Assembly (NCBI GenBank): GCA_024734555.1
Contig: JANPWX010000252.1
Location: forward strand, 124,001-188,000
Origin: Trochalopteron elliotii
Lineage: Eukaryota > Chordata > Aves > Passeriformes > Leiothrichidae
DNA length: 64,000 nt
Direction of reading: 5' to 3'
Shown here: positions 38,667-52,407 of the stretch, one piece after another
How the letters are laid out: each line of letters begins with the position of its first letter
How positions within the stretch are numbered: the stretch's first letter is position 1
Program-made: the position numbers and the translations under genes
Notes under the pieces: generated by a model
What the model saw: the letters and a program-made list of their open reading frames with translations, nothing else
Databases searched by the model: none
What the model was told of the DNA's origin: nothing

Positions 38667-41600
38667 TTTTTTTTTCCCTCCCCCTAACATCAGTAAATGA
38701 ATTTAAAAATACACAATATCTGTGTGATAATACTTTTTTAACGAATCGTTTTCTGATAGAAGAGGAGGTTTTGTGGCGCTGGCACTTGAGCAAAACCCCA
38801 CTAGGTGTCCCCCGCCTGTCAGAGTTACTCGCAGGAGAGCCGGAGGTGCGGGAGGCAAAGCCGGAGCAGCTCTGATGATGTTTGGAAGGGTTCGGGTTTC
38901 CTGCTCCTCCTCCTCATCCCCGCAAAACAGCGCTGAAAGTCGATCCTGAGCCTCGGAACACACCTGTGTCACCAGTGGGGCATCCACCGGTGTTTCCGTG
39001 CTGCAACGAGACTTTTCAGTGCGTGTGCCTTGACACTCAGAAGAGGATCAGGCTTCCAAGTCGAACTTTTTAGTATCTCAATATAGATCAGCATCGGCGT
39101 GGAAATACCCAAGTGTCTGGGCGGGCAACCAGATTTTACCTGAACTTGCAAACTTCTCGAGTCAGTGAAGGTCACCCTGGCGATCAGAGGAATTTTTTTT
39201 TCTGAGTTTTTTGGTGCATTTTTTTGCTGTGGGGTTAGGAATATTCCAGCACTACTGACTCAGATCTCTTCTTTTGCTTTGCTGGAGGTGTTGAGAAGGG
39301 TGTAGAAGACTCCAAGTGCATCTCTGCTCTACTTCAGTGAACCCCATTTAATTTCATTCATTGCCTTTTGGGTTGCTCTTTTTTGCACAGCAGAAGTTCA
39401 AAATCTCTGTAGAACAACAGTGTTTGAAGCCTTCCAGGCAGAAAATTAGCATGCTGACAAGGACTGTGGATTCAGAGTGTATGCAACCCAAATGTAGCTG
39501 TACTAAATTAAAAAAAAATACCCAAAAATCCCACTGGGTTTTTTCTGTGTAGTCCTGGAATTTTTGTGCTAGTATTCCTAATGAGATTTGTAAATAATCT
39601 TTAAAAGTAATCAAAGTCTGGACTGAAGCTCTGCGAGGGGCACAGTGACCTCATGACCAAACTTGTAATTACAAATCTGTGCTCAATGTTGTTTATGGTC
39701 TACTGCACATCACTGCCAAAGGTGGTTGGATTTTAAATTTTAAGGGGAATGAGAGGGAAGGTAAGACCATTAGAAGGCACAAACCCAGGCACCCTTAGGT
39801 AACTATCCCAGTCCTATATTTGGTTTTAATATTGACTTCTGCTTCTGAAACATAATAGAAAACAATCTTATTTGAATGTTTCAATAATCTTTTTAATTTG
39901 AATGTTTCAGTAATCTTTTTAATAAGTCTGAACACTAGCTCTCTGTGGGACCTCACATGTTGCTGTTTCAAAACATTAAAACTATCCTATATTTCTACAA
40001 GAAAATTGTTTTTAATGAGCAGAGACTGCAAGCTCAAAACACACATTAGCAAAAAAACCAGATTATTAAGCGAGCTAAGCACTCGTGGGACTTGCAAATT
40101 GATAACTGGAGAGAAGAAAGTTCCCCAGTTAGCCCTGGGGGAAATAAAGCAAGGGCAGAACAAACACAGGCCCTGACAAAGTGCTGCAACACTGGCCCCG
40201 GGTCACCCCATTTCCAGCTTGGCTGAATGCTCAGCCTCTCTTCCCGAGGGCTGCTGCTCTTTCTCCTTGCTTCGAGTCCTTCAGGGCACATCTGTGGCTC
40301 TGTAACCTCCTCTGGGTGATTTTTTTTCCCCTCCCTTTTGCCCTAATGCTGCTGTTCCTAATAGAGCTCTGGAACAGCCAGCGGGTGGCTCTGGCGCCTT
40401 GGTGCTTATCTTGCTGTGAAGTGGGAGGTTGGAACTGCCTCGAGCAGTGCCACAAATTCCCTGAAGGACACCAGCCCCTCGACGGGGACATCCAAGAGGG
40501 GAACTTGACCCTTTGAGACCCGGTGCCCTAAAAGGCAGGAGTCAGGGCAGGAGCTGGCGTGACTCACCCTGGCTTTGAGTGACATGTTTCCTGATCCAAC
40601 ACTTCTCCAAACAGTATTTCTCATCTCGTTCTGATCTTAGTCATAAAGTTTTATGAGTGCTTTTTCTTCCTGGCCTTTTTACCCTCAGCTCAACGCTGCT
40701 AAGCAGCCCTTTGTTCCTTTTAGTCATCCACCCACGGCTTTCCCAGTTTTATTACTGCCAAGATGAATGCTCCTGCTTCTCTAGGCCATTCAGCACATAT
40801 TGATTCACCCAACTTCTAATCAGCCTTTTCTTATTCTCCAGCGTGGCACCGGGAATCACCTGAAATTTAAATAGAATCCTGCGGATTAGGATGTCTGCAG
40901 AAGCAGATCCTCTTTTGTATGGGACAGAAGATAAGCTTTAGGTTTCTAAACGCTCCAGCAATCTCTCCGACATGATTAGCACTCCAGGGAGTGTTCCTGT
41001 TATCCAGAAGGGCTTTAATTGTGCCCTTGGGGTATTGTGAGGTGGGAGGGGAGCCGACCTGTGCTAGGGAAAGATAAATCATTTATCGCGTATCTGGGTG
41101 TTTTGAAAGCCCCGGCAAGCATCAGGCTGGAGCAGGAAGCTCAGCCACCGTTCCTGCTGAGGGGAATTTGCTCACGGATAATTCCCCTGGCGGGGGAGGC
41201 TGGCACATCACCTGCCTCCAGGAGCTCTGCTGTGTCCAAGGCGCTCTTTGGGAAGACGTGGTAGCTTTTTTAGGGCAGACCAGGTGTGCTGTGGCTGCTC
41301 CCCATCGCTGACAGTGCTGGCAGTTCAGGCTGGGAGGGATCTCAGCCCACAACTCCTCTCTGGCCTCACAGGCAGCAAATTTTGTTATTTTTTAAATTTT
41401 TATTTGTAGCGCCTTTATAGGAATAGCTACCTCTAAGGCCAGGGCTTCATCTGGTAGAAGAAACCTTGTTATCAAGAAGCATGGAGGGAGCAAGGATGTA
41501 ATTTTTTTTTTCCTGGCCTTTAATTAGTGGGATTTTTGAATGGTTCCTTCACAGGCTAGCCCTTCAGGTTGCTGCTATTTCTGACTTGTCTGACTCTGCT

Positions 41601-44600
41601 GCCTCCTTCTCTCTCTCCCTCTCATTTCCACTTTGACGGGGGGCTTTCCTTCCCCTTTTGTTGCATTTCCCTGCCTGCAGAGTTTCTGATCCTCACACCC
41701 ACAGGAAAGATCAAGTGTTGGAGGGCTGGTGTTGACACTGCCCTGTCATCACTGCCGTGCTCAGGCTGCTGCCAGGTGGCCAGGAGAGGTCTGGCTGCCG
41801 AGTCATTGTTTGGAGACCTCTGCAAGCTTGGGCGTGTGGGACTGTCTCTGCTGGGCTCTTTTCATTTTGGCAGGGCTCCCCTGTGGCAAACAAGGGCTGG
41901 AGAATTGTCCACTAAAAACCGTGAAAAGCAAAACAACCCTCAACTCGCACTTAATGTCTGGAGCAAACCAGGTTTACAAACCACGTGCTCTGCTATCTTT
42001 CTGCACAGGCATGTCCTGATCTTTGTGAAGCTTTGCTTTTGCTGTAGGAGTAGCACTGAGACTGATATTTAGTTGGGCCTTTAAGCCTTAATATCCATGT
42101 AAATAGATACAGAAAAATATCCATCTATGTTTTCATAAAGCTTGGGATTGCTTGCATGCCAGGTGGATTCCAGAACAAAAAATAGGCCCAGTTATAGGTG
42201 TAGTTATACCAAGTGGGCAGCAAGAACAAGAAGCTGAAGAACATTTGGGTTGAGAATATTTTAATGTAAAATTAAACTGATTTACCTGTAATCAGTTTTA
42301 ATGTAGAATTAAACTGACTTATTTAAGTGAATGGCAGACCTCAGTCGACTCCCACCTGAGTCAGCAGCAAGATCAGGTCCACAAAAATGAAGGTGATGCT
42401 TAAATAGGAGAAGCCTGTGACCATCAGGCTTCTGATGCAGAGAACAGACCAGGTGTGCATTGAGCAAGCAGAGAAGAGGTGACTGCTCAAACCCTGGTTG
42501 CCCTCTCCCTGCACACCCCAGTGTCCTCAGCCTGGCTCCCTGCCGTGGTGTGGGAGGAGGGAGGAGGAGGAAGGAAGGAAGGAGAGCAGGAACTTCCACC
42601 CCTGGAGCTGAGCCTTGCCATGAACTGCCTGGGAGCAGGGCATGGAGCACAAGGGGCAGCATCACCCTGCCAGGGCTTGGGAGATCTGGGAGGAGATGCC
42701 AGTCCACACTCAAAAAAAGGATCTGTGCTTTCTTCCTGAGGCTGCCTTTCTTTGTTTTTCATGGTATTATTTGAAATACCTTCACTGAAGACATGATTTT
42801 CCGAACACCAGGTTTCTTGGGAGAACAAGACAATTATTTCAAAAACTTTTTTTTTTTTTTTTTTTTTGTGGGAGGGAAGTGCACGCACACAAAGTCTGTC
42901 AGGGAGAACCTTTGGTAACTTTCATGAAATGTGATTCTAAAAGCTTTCAACATCTTTCAACGCAGGAATCCAATTAATAGACACAGATTTTTCTTCATGA
43001 ATGAAGCAATCCTCTCTAAGGCTGTTGTGCCAGCTGTGTGCTGGGGCTGAGAATTCAGGTATTTGTAGACAGGCCACTCATGGGATGCTGAAAGAAATGA
43101 TCTCTTGTTTCTCATAACCAAGGGTGACTTGGCCATGAGTGTCTGTCCCAGTGCCACAAGGCAGAGCCCTGCACGGACATATTTGCGCTGTAACGATGAT
43201 ACATTATTGATACAAGAAGTATTTCACCCAGTTACCCTGCAGACCTCTCCCTCAATATTGTCTTGTGCAAGTGCATTGAAATCTCTGTTGACATTCAGTG
43301 TGTCCGGCTGTGTCATTATGTTTCCAAACAAGCCACTCCTCCTCGCCTTTGTTTCCTAAACCTCTCGCCGAAGAAATTACTTCAGTGCTGAGCCACAATG
43401 AGAAAAAAAAAAGTAATAAATATATATATATACAAAGCAAGCCCCCAAAAAATCTGTAGGAAGGCAATTTTCAACTAATAAAGGAAGAAAATGCTTTTTT
43501 GGGGAGTGGTTTTAGGGGCAATTCTTTCATTGCATTCTACTAGTTTTTCTTCTTCACGCTGATTTTTTTTCAGGTGAGGGAGATGACTTGCACAAAGCAG
43601 ATCCATTGGCTGACAAGTGTCTCATCTGAATTTCAAGAACTAATTGCCCTCAAAAGAACTATTACTGCCTCATCTGTTTTTCTACCCTAAACTTGAATGC
43701 TTTGGGATGGTAACTTGACTGTTGACACGTTGTCTTCCTACTTCCCCAAGTACTCATCCACACTTAAAATACTTGGGATTTTTTGAGGGGAGGAGAGACT
43801 CTTGGGCTGCTTTTTTTTTTTTTTTTTTTAATCATAGTGTTTGATTATCAACAGTACTGAGTTGTATAAAGGTGTGGAACAAAGGGACCCTTTCATATAA
43901 GCACAAGTTTACTGTCAGCACATGAATATATTGAAGAATGTACAGAGGTCAGTGCTTAGGACAGGTGATATTCTGTATCTCTACAGATAAGGAGATATTT
44001 ACAGGCAAATGAAACCTGGGATTCCTGTCAGTTGAAAAGTTTATGTGTTTTTATGCCAACTGTAAAGCTGTCTTTAAAAAAAAAAAAGTCCATAAATTGT
44101 TCAGATTAGAACCTGTTAGTTGCTGCCACTGGATTTTCAGGTGTCCAGTTAGAACTGGAATTAGGGTGTATCACGTCCTTTCTTCTTTTAGGATCAAACT
44201 TTCACATTGAAAAACATCTCCGCTGAGGAAATATTATATAGATTTGATGAGTAGAAAATATACCACAAAAATCTAAATGTTCTAAGAAATCCACCTCATT
44301 AGGAAACAAAAAGGACACTGCTGTCCTGTGTGAGTGATTTTGGAAAGGTGGTGTGAAGCTGCCCAGAAAAACCTGAAACTGCACCCAAAAAAAAAAAAAA
44401 AAAAAATCTTGAGGTCAGAGTAATTTTCCATTCAAAAGTATTTTTGCCAGGAAACTCAAGCTTGTGTATGAAAATGTATGAAAATGGCAGAGATTATTTT
44501 TGTGTAACTCTGCACGTACACTTGTTGCCTTCTGTATGCAGCCTGCAAAGCAGTCACACAATGACAAAGTTCCAGTGAGTAATGGGGTTTTTTCTTAAGG

Positions 44601-47600
44601 CTTTATGTGTGAAGGGATTTATATACATCCTCTTGCAATGAGTTATCCTGTGTGGTAACTGGAGAAATAGATTTGGCGTGTACTTCCTTGCCAGTTAAGG
44701 AAAGTTATATATGTCAATATACTTATTCAGTAAAATGCCAGATTACACAGCAAGCTCTGTAGGACCAATGGTAATGGGCAAAATAAAAAATAAAATCTGG
44801 TGAGTCTGTAGTTATCCTGCTCTAGAGCTGGATAGAAAATGTGGCCACTGCTCAAAATGAGCAGAAGCCTTTTGTCAGCTCATTTGGTCAGTTTTGAAAT
44901 CTGAATTTCTTCATGTTTTGGAAAGGAACCTGTCAGGTGCTGTATGCCAGTCTGCTTTTGGGTTCTTACCCAATTTCCTTGTTTGAGGAACACATTTCTA
45001 ATTGTGCTAGTTAAATGAGGTTAAAAACTCATTTGCACCATACATACCCACGGTGGTTTAAGGTCATTGTGACTTTTGGCAGCAGCAGTTTTGCCTTCAG
45101 TGGCAGAGATCGTGCACCTGTGCTTTGGCTGTTCTGGTGCCAAGGGATTGCCTGTAACAGGCTCTGAATCTGTTCAGCCTGAGCTCAGCCCTGGTCTGTT
45201 TTACAGCCTTGCTGGTGGCTGGCCCTGCAGTGCAATGGCCTGGGTTGCAAACACCTTTAGCAGGCAGCAGCATCCTGAATTGCAGCTATTAAACTTGGCA
45301 TTGCCTGCTCGACCCATGCCCTGCAAAGCTTTGCTGGGGCTGCTCTCCTTTAAGAGACCTTTGCAATCCCTGTGCTTGTTTTAGCAAACTGATCTTATCT
45401 GCGGATCAAAATAGATTTTAAAGGTGCCAAATGCTGGCAGTATATCTCCTATAACAACACATTTGTTGCAACAGGTGAAGGTTTAAGGCTGAACAGGGCT
45501 TGGCTGCTCTTTGCTCTCCCTTCAGCTTCAGGGAGGCTGTGGGAGGGATGTGAACCCCTCCAAGGTACAGAGATGTGACTTTTGGGGGTCTTTGCAGTGT
45601 GCATTGCACCCTGGTCTCTGATTTGGGCTGTTATCACTATGTTTCATAAGGATAATATTTACTTGGACACGTGTGGTGTTTTTCTTTCCCGTGCCTTACT
45701 ATTAAATCCACAACCAAAAGCATGTTGCTGTGTAATTACACACACATGTCTTGCTTTGGGTTTAGAAATAAAATTGCAGGTGTCTACAAGGGGGCATCTC
45801 TATCAATTCAAACAAATAAGAGCCCTCTTATTGTAAAACTTGCCTTGTTTCTCCTTTCAGCCTCAGCTGGAATGAATTCTGCAATCACCTTTGGTGGCAA
45901 AGGTCTGGGAAGGTGTCGGGGTTTTATTTTTCATCTTCAGAAACAATGTTGTGATGATGCTGAAACACTCTGCAGCACTTAGAGGGTGTTATATAACAAG
46001 ATAAGTGTGTGCTCAGAGGAGCTGGAGCACTTTGGCCAGGAATTTGGGCTGAGGAGAAGAGCCATCATAGGTCAGGACCGTGTCAGGGTGTGCGGTGGGG
46101 AGGAGGTCAGGCAGCCCTGGAATTTTGGAACAGAGCCAGATTGGAGACACTGCTGCTTCAGGATTTCTTCCCAAACACTCTGATTGTGGAGAAGCATTAA
46201 ACCACAAACAGGGTGGGGTGTCTGTCAATCCATGGGCAGTGCTGGAGAGTCCTGAGAGCTGCACAGAGAGGTGCTTCATGACCTCTGCCCTGGGTGATGA
46301 AGGTCTGCTCGTGGGCAGAGCTGAAATCAGGGTGGCAGAGGGTGTTCAAGGGCTTTCCTTGCCCCATGAACCCCAGATGTCCCACAGCCTTCAGCAAAGA
46401 CAGCACAAGGTCACATCTTTGCACTCTGCTGTCACAGCCACAGCACCTTATGGGACAGGAGGTGGTGGATGAAAGCCAGCCATGAAAAACGCTGCCTGTG
46501 CCTGGTGGAAAAGCCTCTGTCCATCCTGTAGTCCACCAGAGTGGACTTTCCCTGCCACCATCCCTGGAGCACACCCAAAGCCTGCAGTGAGTTTACACCT
46601 CAAAGCTGTGCTCTGGCTGTAGCAGGGAGCTGGACCCCCCAGATGTTTCCCAGGTTCTATTAATCACAGGAGGGGGAAGAAGAAAATAGACTTGTCTAAT
46701 GCTGTTTTGTCAAAATACAACCAGGACAAGTGCAAACTAATTAGAAATCTAGACAACTCCCATACAAAATGCCACGGTGTGTCATGTGTGTGCCAACAGG
46801 CAAAGTGATTACTCAGTTGTTATTCAGGCAAAAATTCCCACTGAGTAAGGTCAGAGTAATCACCTCAGGATCTGTCCCTCCTGTGCTTGCCCCCAGCTGC
46901 CACCGTGCTTTCCATGTGAGGAGCTGCAGGCACTCTGTGATCTCAGGGCTTTGCTGACTCAAGGCAAGGCTTGGCACCACACCTGGACATCACCCATCCT
47001 CTGGGAGAGGGAACAGCTTCTGCCCATTGTCCTCCTGCCCATTGTCCTCCTGCCAGCCCCTCCATCCCTCTGCCTACTGAAATTGCCACAGGGATTAGGC
47101 AGTGCTGCCTGTGGGAGGGATCACAGTCCACTGATCATCTTCCCCATGCCCTTCCTTCACTCTTCCCCAAAAGCTGAGCTTTTTTTTTTCCCCACTGCAG
47201 GGTGGTGAGGGAGGATTGCTGGTGCCTGGGCCCCTGCTGACAGCCCTGCTGTATCCCTGTGCCCCCTGAGCCTCACAGTGTCCTGAGGCAGGTGCATGTT
47301 TTGCTCCATCTGTACATTTTTGGGGTTTGTATGTGCTGGGGATTCCTCCTGTGTTCTCTTGAGATCTGTAATGGTAGAGCCATGGGATTTTTGGTCAAAA
47401 TCCTGGATGTGTCACACCCTTCACACTTTTCCCTGAATCAGTGTTACTCCTCAAAGCCCAACTCCAGGGCCTGTCTTTATCCTGGAGGTCCTTGGCTTGG
47501 CCTGGTTCCCTTATTCTGTGTCACCTTTCAGGATCTGGACTAAAGGTTTTGATTTCCATGGGGCAGGAGAGGGTGGGTGTCCTTTTTTTAAGGGGTAGGA

Positions 47601-48291
47601 GGTGGCTTTTTTGGGGGGTGGCTGCAGTCCTTTTAGTAGCTTGGGTAGTCCTTAATGTCAGTGTAACAAGCCCTGCTAGACATTAAACTGTGTCACAGTG
47701 TCCCCAATCCTTTTATTTCAGGGATTTTCAGTTCCCTGAATCCTTTTCCCTTTCCTGTGCTATGTGTCTGCAGGAATGGATTGCATTCCTAACTTAAATA
47801 CCAGGGGCTCTCATCATCCTCCCACTGCTCCCCATTCACTATCCTGGGGAAGGAGCTGCCCCAGCCCCTCTCCTGAACTGTGGGTTTCCCTGCTGGGTCT
47901 TTGAGACCTACCCCAGGCCAGCTCCCCTCTGCTCTCCTTCCCTCCCTGGGCCCCACCCAGCTTTATCTTGGACACAGACAGAGATATGACACACAGCTCT
48001 GTTCACCTGGCTGGTGATCTGTCCCCAGTTAGCCCAAATGCAAGCCAGCACAGCAAGGAGGAAAGGAAGTTATAGGGAGGGCTTCAGAGAAAATGTCCTG
48101 CTCTGTGGCAACAGCAAAGGAAAAAGAAAAAGGATTGGATTTACAGAACAAAGGAGGCTGCAAGGTGGACTTCTGGGCCAGTTAGCAAGACTCATCTACA
48201 GACAGGACAGTTCCCACTTTGACTTCATTTTCTTGTGCTCAGTAGTGGTTTTCTCTTTATACATCTCTTTATCTGCTCCTGGCTTGATGAA
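38667..48291. other. Intergenic, no gene recognised
   Basis: Long unique stretch. It contains a CpG-containing block at 38760-39180, a tandem duplication at 42258-42330, T runs at 42847-42867 and 43811-43829, and a TA microsatellite near 43420-43432. Open frames up to 167 codons (41569-42072) resemble no family I know. Confidence 0.45.
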
Positions 48292-48390
48292 TCATAAAAT
48301 CATAGAATGGTTTGACTTGGCAGGGACCTTAAAGATCAATTTCTTCCCACCCCTTGTCATGGGCAGGGAACCTCCCACTAGGAAAGATGG
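48292..48390 (-). mobile_element. CR1 LINE 3'-end fragment
   Basis: ATCATAAAATCATAGAATGG, then TTTGACTTGGCAGGGACCTT, AAAGATCAA and CATGGGCAGGGAACCTCCCA. It is a short, diverged tail. Confidence 0.87.
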
Positions 48391-51300
48391 AGATGCAGCT
48401 TTGGAGGTGGTGTAGCAGCAATGCTCTGGGAGGAAATGTCTCCCTTTCTGCTTTTTGCTGGTGTGGGGATTAAGTGTGGCTGCTGGGAAGGAAAAGGCCT
48501 GTCCTTTGGGAGAGTCTTATTAAGGGAAACCAGCTATTAACAGGTATATATGGAAAGGGTGGGGTTCCTTATTACTGCACTCATTTCAGCATCTCCTATC
48601 TGCCTCAGGAGTGCATCATGGTGATATCAGCCTTTATTAATATAAAGCTCAGTATTACACACCCCTGATTGCCCCACAGGTGTAATTCAGTGGGTCTCTG
48701 ACACTGCAGCCTATCTGATTAAAGTGGCAGTGCAGTGATCAGCGACACCAAATTAAGCTGTCAGTGTCAAGGATCTTTTGGTGTAAAGTTAAATTATATC
48801 CAAGGATTAAAAACCTGGGAGACTAGGTGATCTAATTAGCTGGAGTTTATCCTGTGAGTGGTTGGGATGTAATAACTTGGTGATGCAGAGATGAAAATGC
48901 CCAATGGCCAATTTTCTCTGTGGGAAAGTGAGAAGTTACTTGGGTTTGGTATGTGCTGCATGACTCTTCTGTGTGGTTCTTTTTTATTTTTTTTTTCCAG
49001 TCTAAGGAATATATCATTGTGGAAATATGTAGTCACTTTAATTCTTTTCCAAGCATGTATGGGTTACAGAATTTTCCCTCTCTCTTTGAGGAAAAGTATC
49101 TTTATCTCTTTCCTGTCTTTATTACAGAGTTACCACAAAACTCTAATTAGGGGAAGCATGTTTTTAGTGGTGGGGCTGCTACAAAATTAGTACTTCTGTC
49201 CTGAAGTCCAGTGGTGACATTTAAATGCTGTGTGGGAATAAAAAAACCTGCATTTCTTGCAAAACAAAACTCAATTATTCCTAATGAAAAATTTTCAGGA
49301 ACCTTTCATTTTTATACTACGGTGTCTTATACTCTACTTTCATACAGATTTTAATGGAGAGGTCATAGTTTTAAAAAAACCCTAAAACCTAAACCGTAGT
49401 TTAAAAACCACCTTATCAAAACAATTATCTCATTGATTTTGTTAATATGAAAAATTGGTTTCTTGCTTTCTTGATAACACTTAGATCAAATCAGCTCATT
49501 TATGGAAAACTCTTCCCTCAGATGTTTGGATCACATTTTTTCAGCATTAGCACCCAGTGTTTCAACTGGGAGCTGCAGGGTGGCTTCAGATGGATTTTAT
49601 GGGACTCAGCACAGCTGAACATGAGTCCCACAATATTTACCCAGCCATGAGACAAGCAGGTGTAATTACATTGGCCTTTATCATTTTCTCATGGCTGCCT
49701 TGCTGATAAAGCTGCCCTTGGTGAGGGACCTGCTCGTTTCCATGGCTGTGAGTGCACACACAGACACCAGGGCTCCCCACTGCACCATTCCAGCCCCAAA
49801 GGGAGGGGAAACCATTTTCTTTGTCAGAATTAAAGCAGAAAAGCTTTCTGCTTTAATTCTGACCAGAAAAGCTCCTGCTGTTGGTAGTGGGGACTCTGAT
49901 GTGGTTCAGTCATGGCTCAGGATGCCCCTTCCCCTTTTGCCCTTCTCTCTCCTCCACACTTTGCTCTGTATGGAGCAAATAATTCAGATCCCTCAAACTG
50001 ACCCTTCTTCAGAGAGCTTGGAGCCCAAACTGGGCTCATTCTGCACAACTTGGAAATAAATAACCTCCTCCAAGTGCATTATGCTGTGTCCTCAAAATAG
50101 TTCTGGCTTTCTTTTCTTTTTCCTCCTCTGAACTCAGGCTGTTGCTGTGCAGAGGAGCCTGGCTGTTCTGCCTTGTCAGTGAGCAGAGGTGGGAAGAAGG
50201 TGTTTATCATCTGCCAGTCACTGAATTCATGTGAACAGGCAGGAAAAATCAAGTTGGCCTTTAAGGCCAAAGATGAGCTGAAAAAAAAAAAGGTTTATTT
50301 CAATGACAGTGAGAAAGTGGTATAAGGGATGAAAAGAATTGTGAACAACTTAAGGAATGAAAAATGTCCCAGATCCAGCTTCTTTTCAGTTGCTTCTTCT
50401 GTATGCCAATATTTAACTGTACAATTTTAGGGAGGGGATATCTGGGGATCAATACTTGTGTTTCAAGTAGTGCCTTTGACCCACTTACATGACAAGCTTA
50501 CTACTTGGTGTCTAAATAAAAGCTCTGGTGATAAGTACCCAATGCTGTTCCCGAGTGAGCTGTACAGGAAATGTGCTGGTTTTTTACTCACTCAGTTTCC
50601 AGCTGGGGAGACAGACACTGGAGTGAAAGCTGAGCCTGGACTCGTGACTGGAAATGTCAGGCATTGGAAATGATCATCATTGCTCACAGCTTAAGCCAGT
50701 TTCCCATTCCCCAGCAGCCTTTTGTTGCTACTTTGTCTGGTTTCTCTCTCGAGGGATGTGTTTTCCTGTCTTCTCACCCCTCTCTCATTTCTCTTTCCAT
50801 CAGTATTGCAATTCCTGTGCAGCTTCCTCATACCTTTAAAACACTTCCCACACTTCTTGTTGCCAGAAAATTCCCTATTCACCTCCACATCATTGAGGGT
50901 GAGGAAGAGTAGAAGTATTGATGATGGTGTGAGGAGCTGGGGTTACATTTCTACAGTCAGTTTGGGATGGTTATTTTAAGGGCAAAACCTGTAATTTGCT
51001 CAGAATTTATATTCATTTCATAAAAACTAAGTTTTTCCTGTTACATTTTTAATTGGCACTTTTAATATATCCTACTGTGTGCTAGCCAGAAGAAACATGT
51101 TCTCTTTATGCTTCCTCCCACTTTTTGGTTCTTTTCCTTTCACTGTGTTCACTTCCAGCATCTGATCAACCAATTTGTCTACCTAAGGTTTCTCAAGGAA
51201 AATTTGTGATTTGCCATGTGCACCAAAACATGCTAAATGAATAAAAATAAGGAATGTTAAGGTTTTTTAAGTCCTCAAATCTCTAGATATTATATTAATT

Positions 51301-51959
51301 TTCATAAGAAAAGTTTTATGAATTATTTTGGAGATGTTTCACGTGGTGAGGACTCTTTCAGGCTTCCTCTCCTGATGGCTTTTTTTCCCTCAACCAGAAA
51401 TACATGTTCTTTTGCCTGATGCCATTTTTATGCTCCTACCATTATCTCCCATGCATACCTTTTCCTTTAAGTATTTAATTGATGCTGGAGACTGTGCCCT
51501 GTTCAAAAACAATTACATTAAATCCTGTATTTTTTCACCTAATGTGGTGTGTGTCTGCTGCAGCCTACAAAGGCTTAATAACAAGGCTAAATGCTCTCTG
51601 GGGGTGTAGTGAAGATTAAGCTGGCCTGAGCATGGAAAGTGCAGAAAATAAAGTGGAGGGGAAAGGCTTTTGTTCAGCTGAAGAGGAGTGAGAAACCTTT
51701 TCCTCACCTGGGGCTACACAGGGTTCCCAGGGACCAATGTGTCTCACACTGGCACAATCCAGTCTGGATTTCCTAATCTCCCAGACCTGGGGTGAGAGCA
51801 CAGCTGCAGTCAGTGGGATCTGTGCCCTTTCCTGCCCCACAGCACCAGGAGGATCCTTCATCCTGCTGAGCCTGAAGCCCCCAGGGATGGCACAGCCCCC
51901 ACATGGCACCAGTGTGGAGTTCTGCACCCACAGGATGCTGAGCTGTGGGAACGAGCCCA
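48391..51959. other. Intergenic, no gene recognised
   Basis: Unique sequence containing the hairpin at 49823-49863. No exon recognised. Confidence 0.5.
49823..49863. repeat. 41-bp near-perfect inverted repeat
   Basis: Two 19-bp arms, GTCAGAATTAAAGCAGAAA and its exact reverse complement, are separated by three bases (AGC). Confidence 0.97.
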
Positions 51960-52407
51960 GGGGAGCCACAAAGATGATCACAGGACTGGAGCTGAACCTT
52001 TCTCACAAGACAGGATGAGAGAGTTGGGGTTGTTCAGCCTGGAAAAGAGAAGGCTCCAGGGAGACCTTAGAGCACCTTCCAGGACCTAAAGGGGTTATAA
52101 GAGAGCTGGAGGAGGATTTGTCACAAGGGTATGTAGTGATAGGATAAAGGGGACTGGCTTTAAGCTGAAGGAGGGGAGGTTTAGGTTAGAAATTAGGAAG
52201 AAATTCTTCCCTGTGAGGATGGTGAAGCACTGGAATGGGTTGCCCATGGAGGCTGTGGACTCCACATCCCTGGAAGTGTCCAAGGCCAGGCTGGATGGGG
52301 CTCTGAGCAGCCTGGAACAGTGGAAAGTGTCCCTGCCCATGGCAGGGGGGTGAAACAAGGTCTTCTTTTATGTCCCTTCCAACCCAAACCATTCTGTGAT
52401 TCTATGA
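51960..52407 (+). mobile_element. CR1 LINE 3' region
   Basis: About 450 bp of well-preserved CR1. It runs from GGGGAGCCACAAAGATGATC through TTGTTCAGCCTGGAAAAGAG, AATTCTTCCCTGTGAGGATG and CCAGGCTGGATGGGGCTCTG to ATTCTGTGATTCTATGA at the 3' terminus. It is the best preserved and longest CR1 tail in the window and carries no open reading frame of note. Confidence 0.95.
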
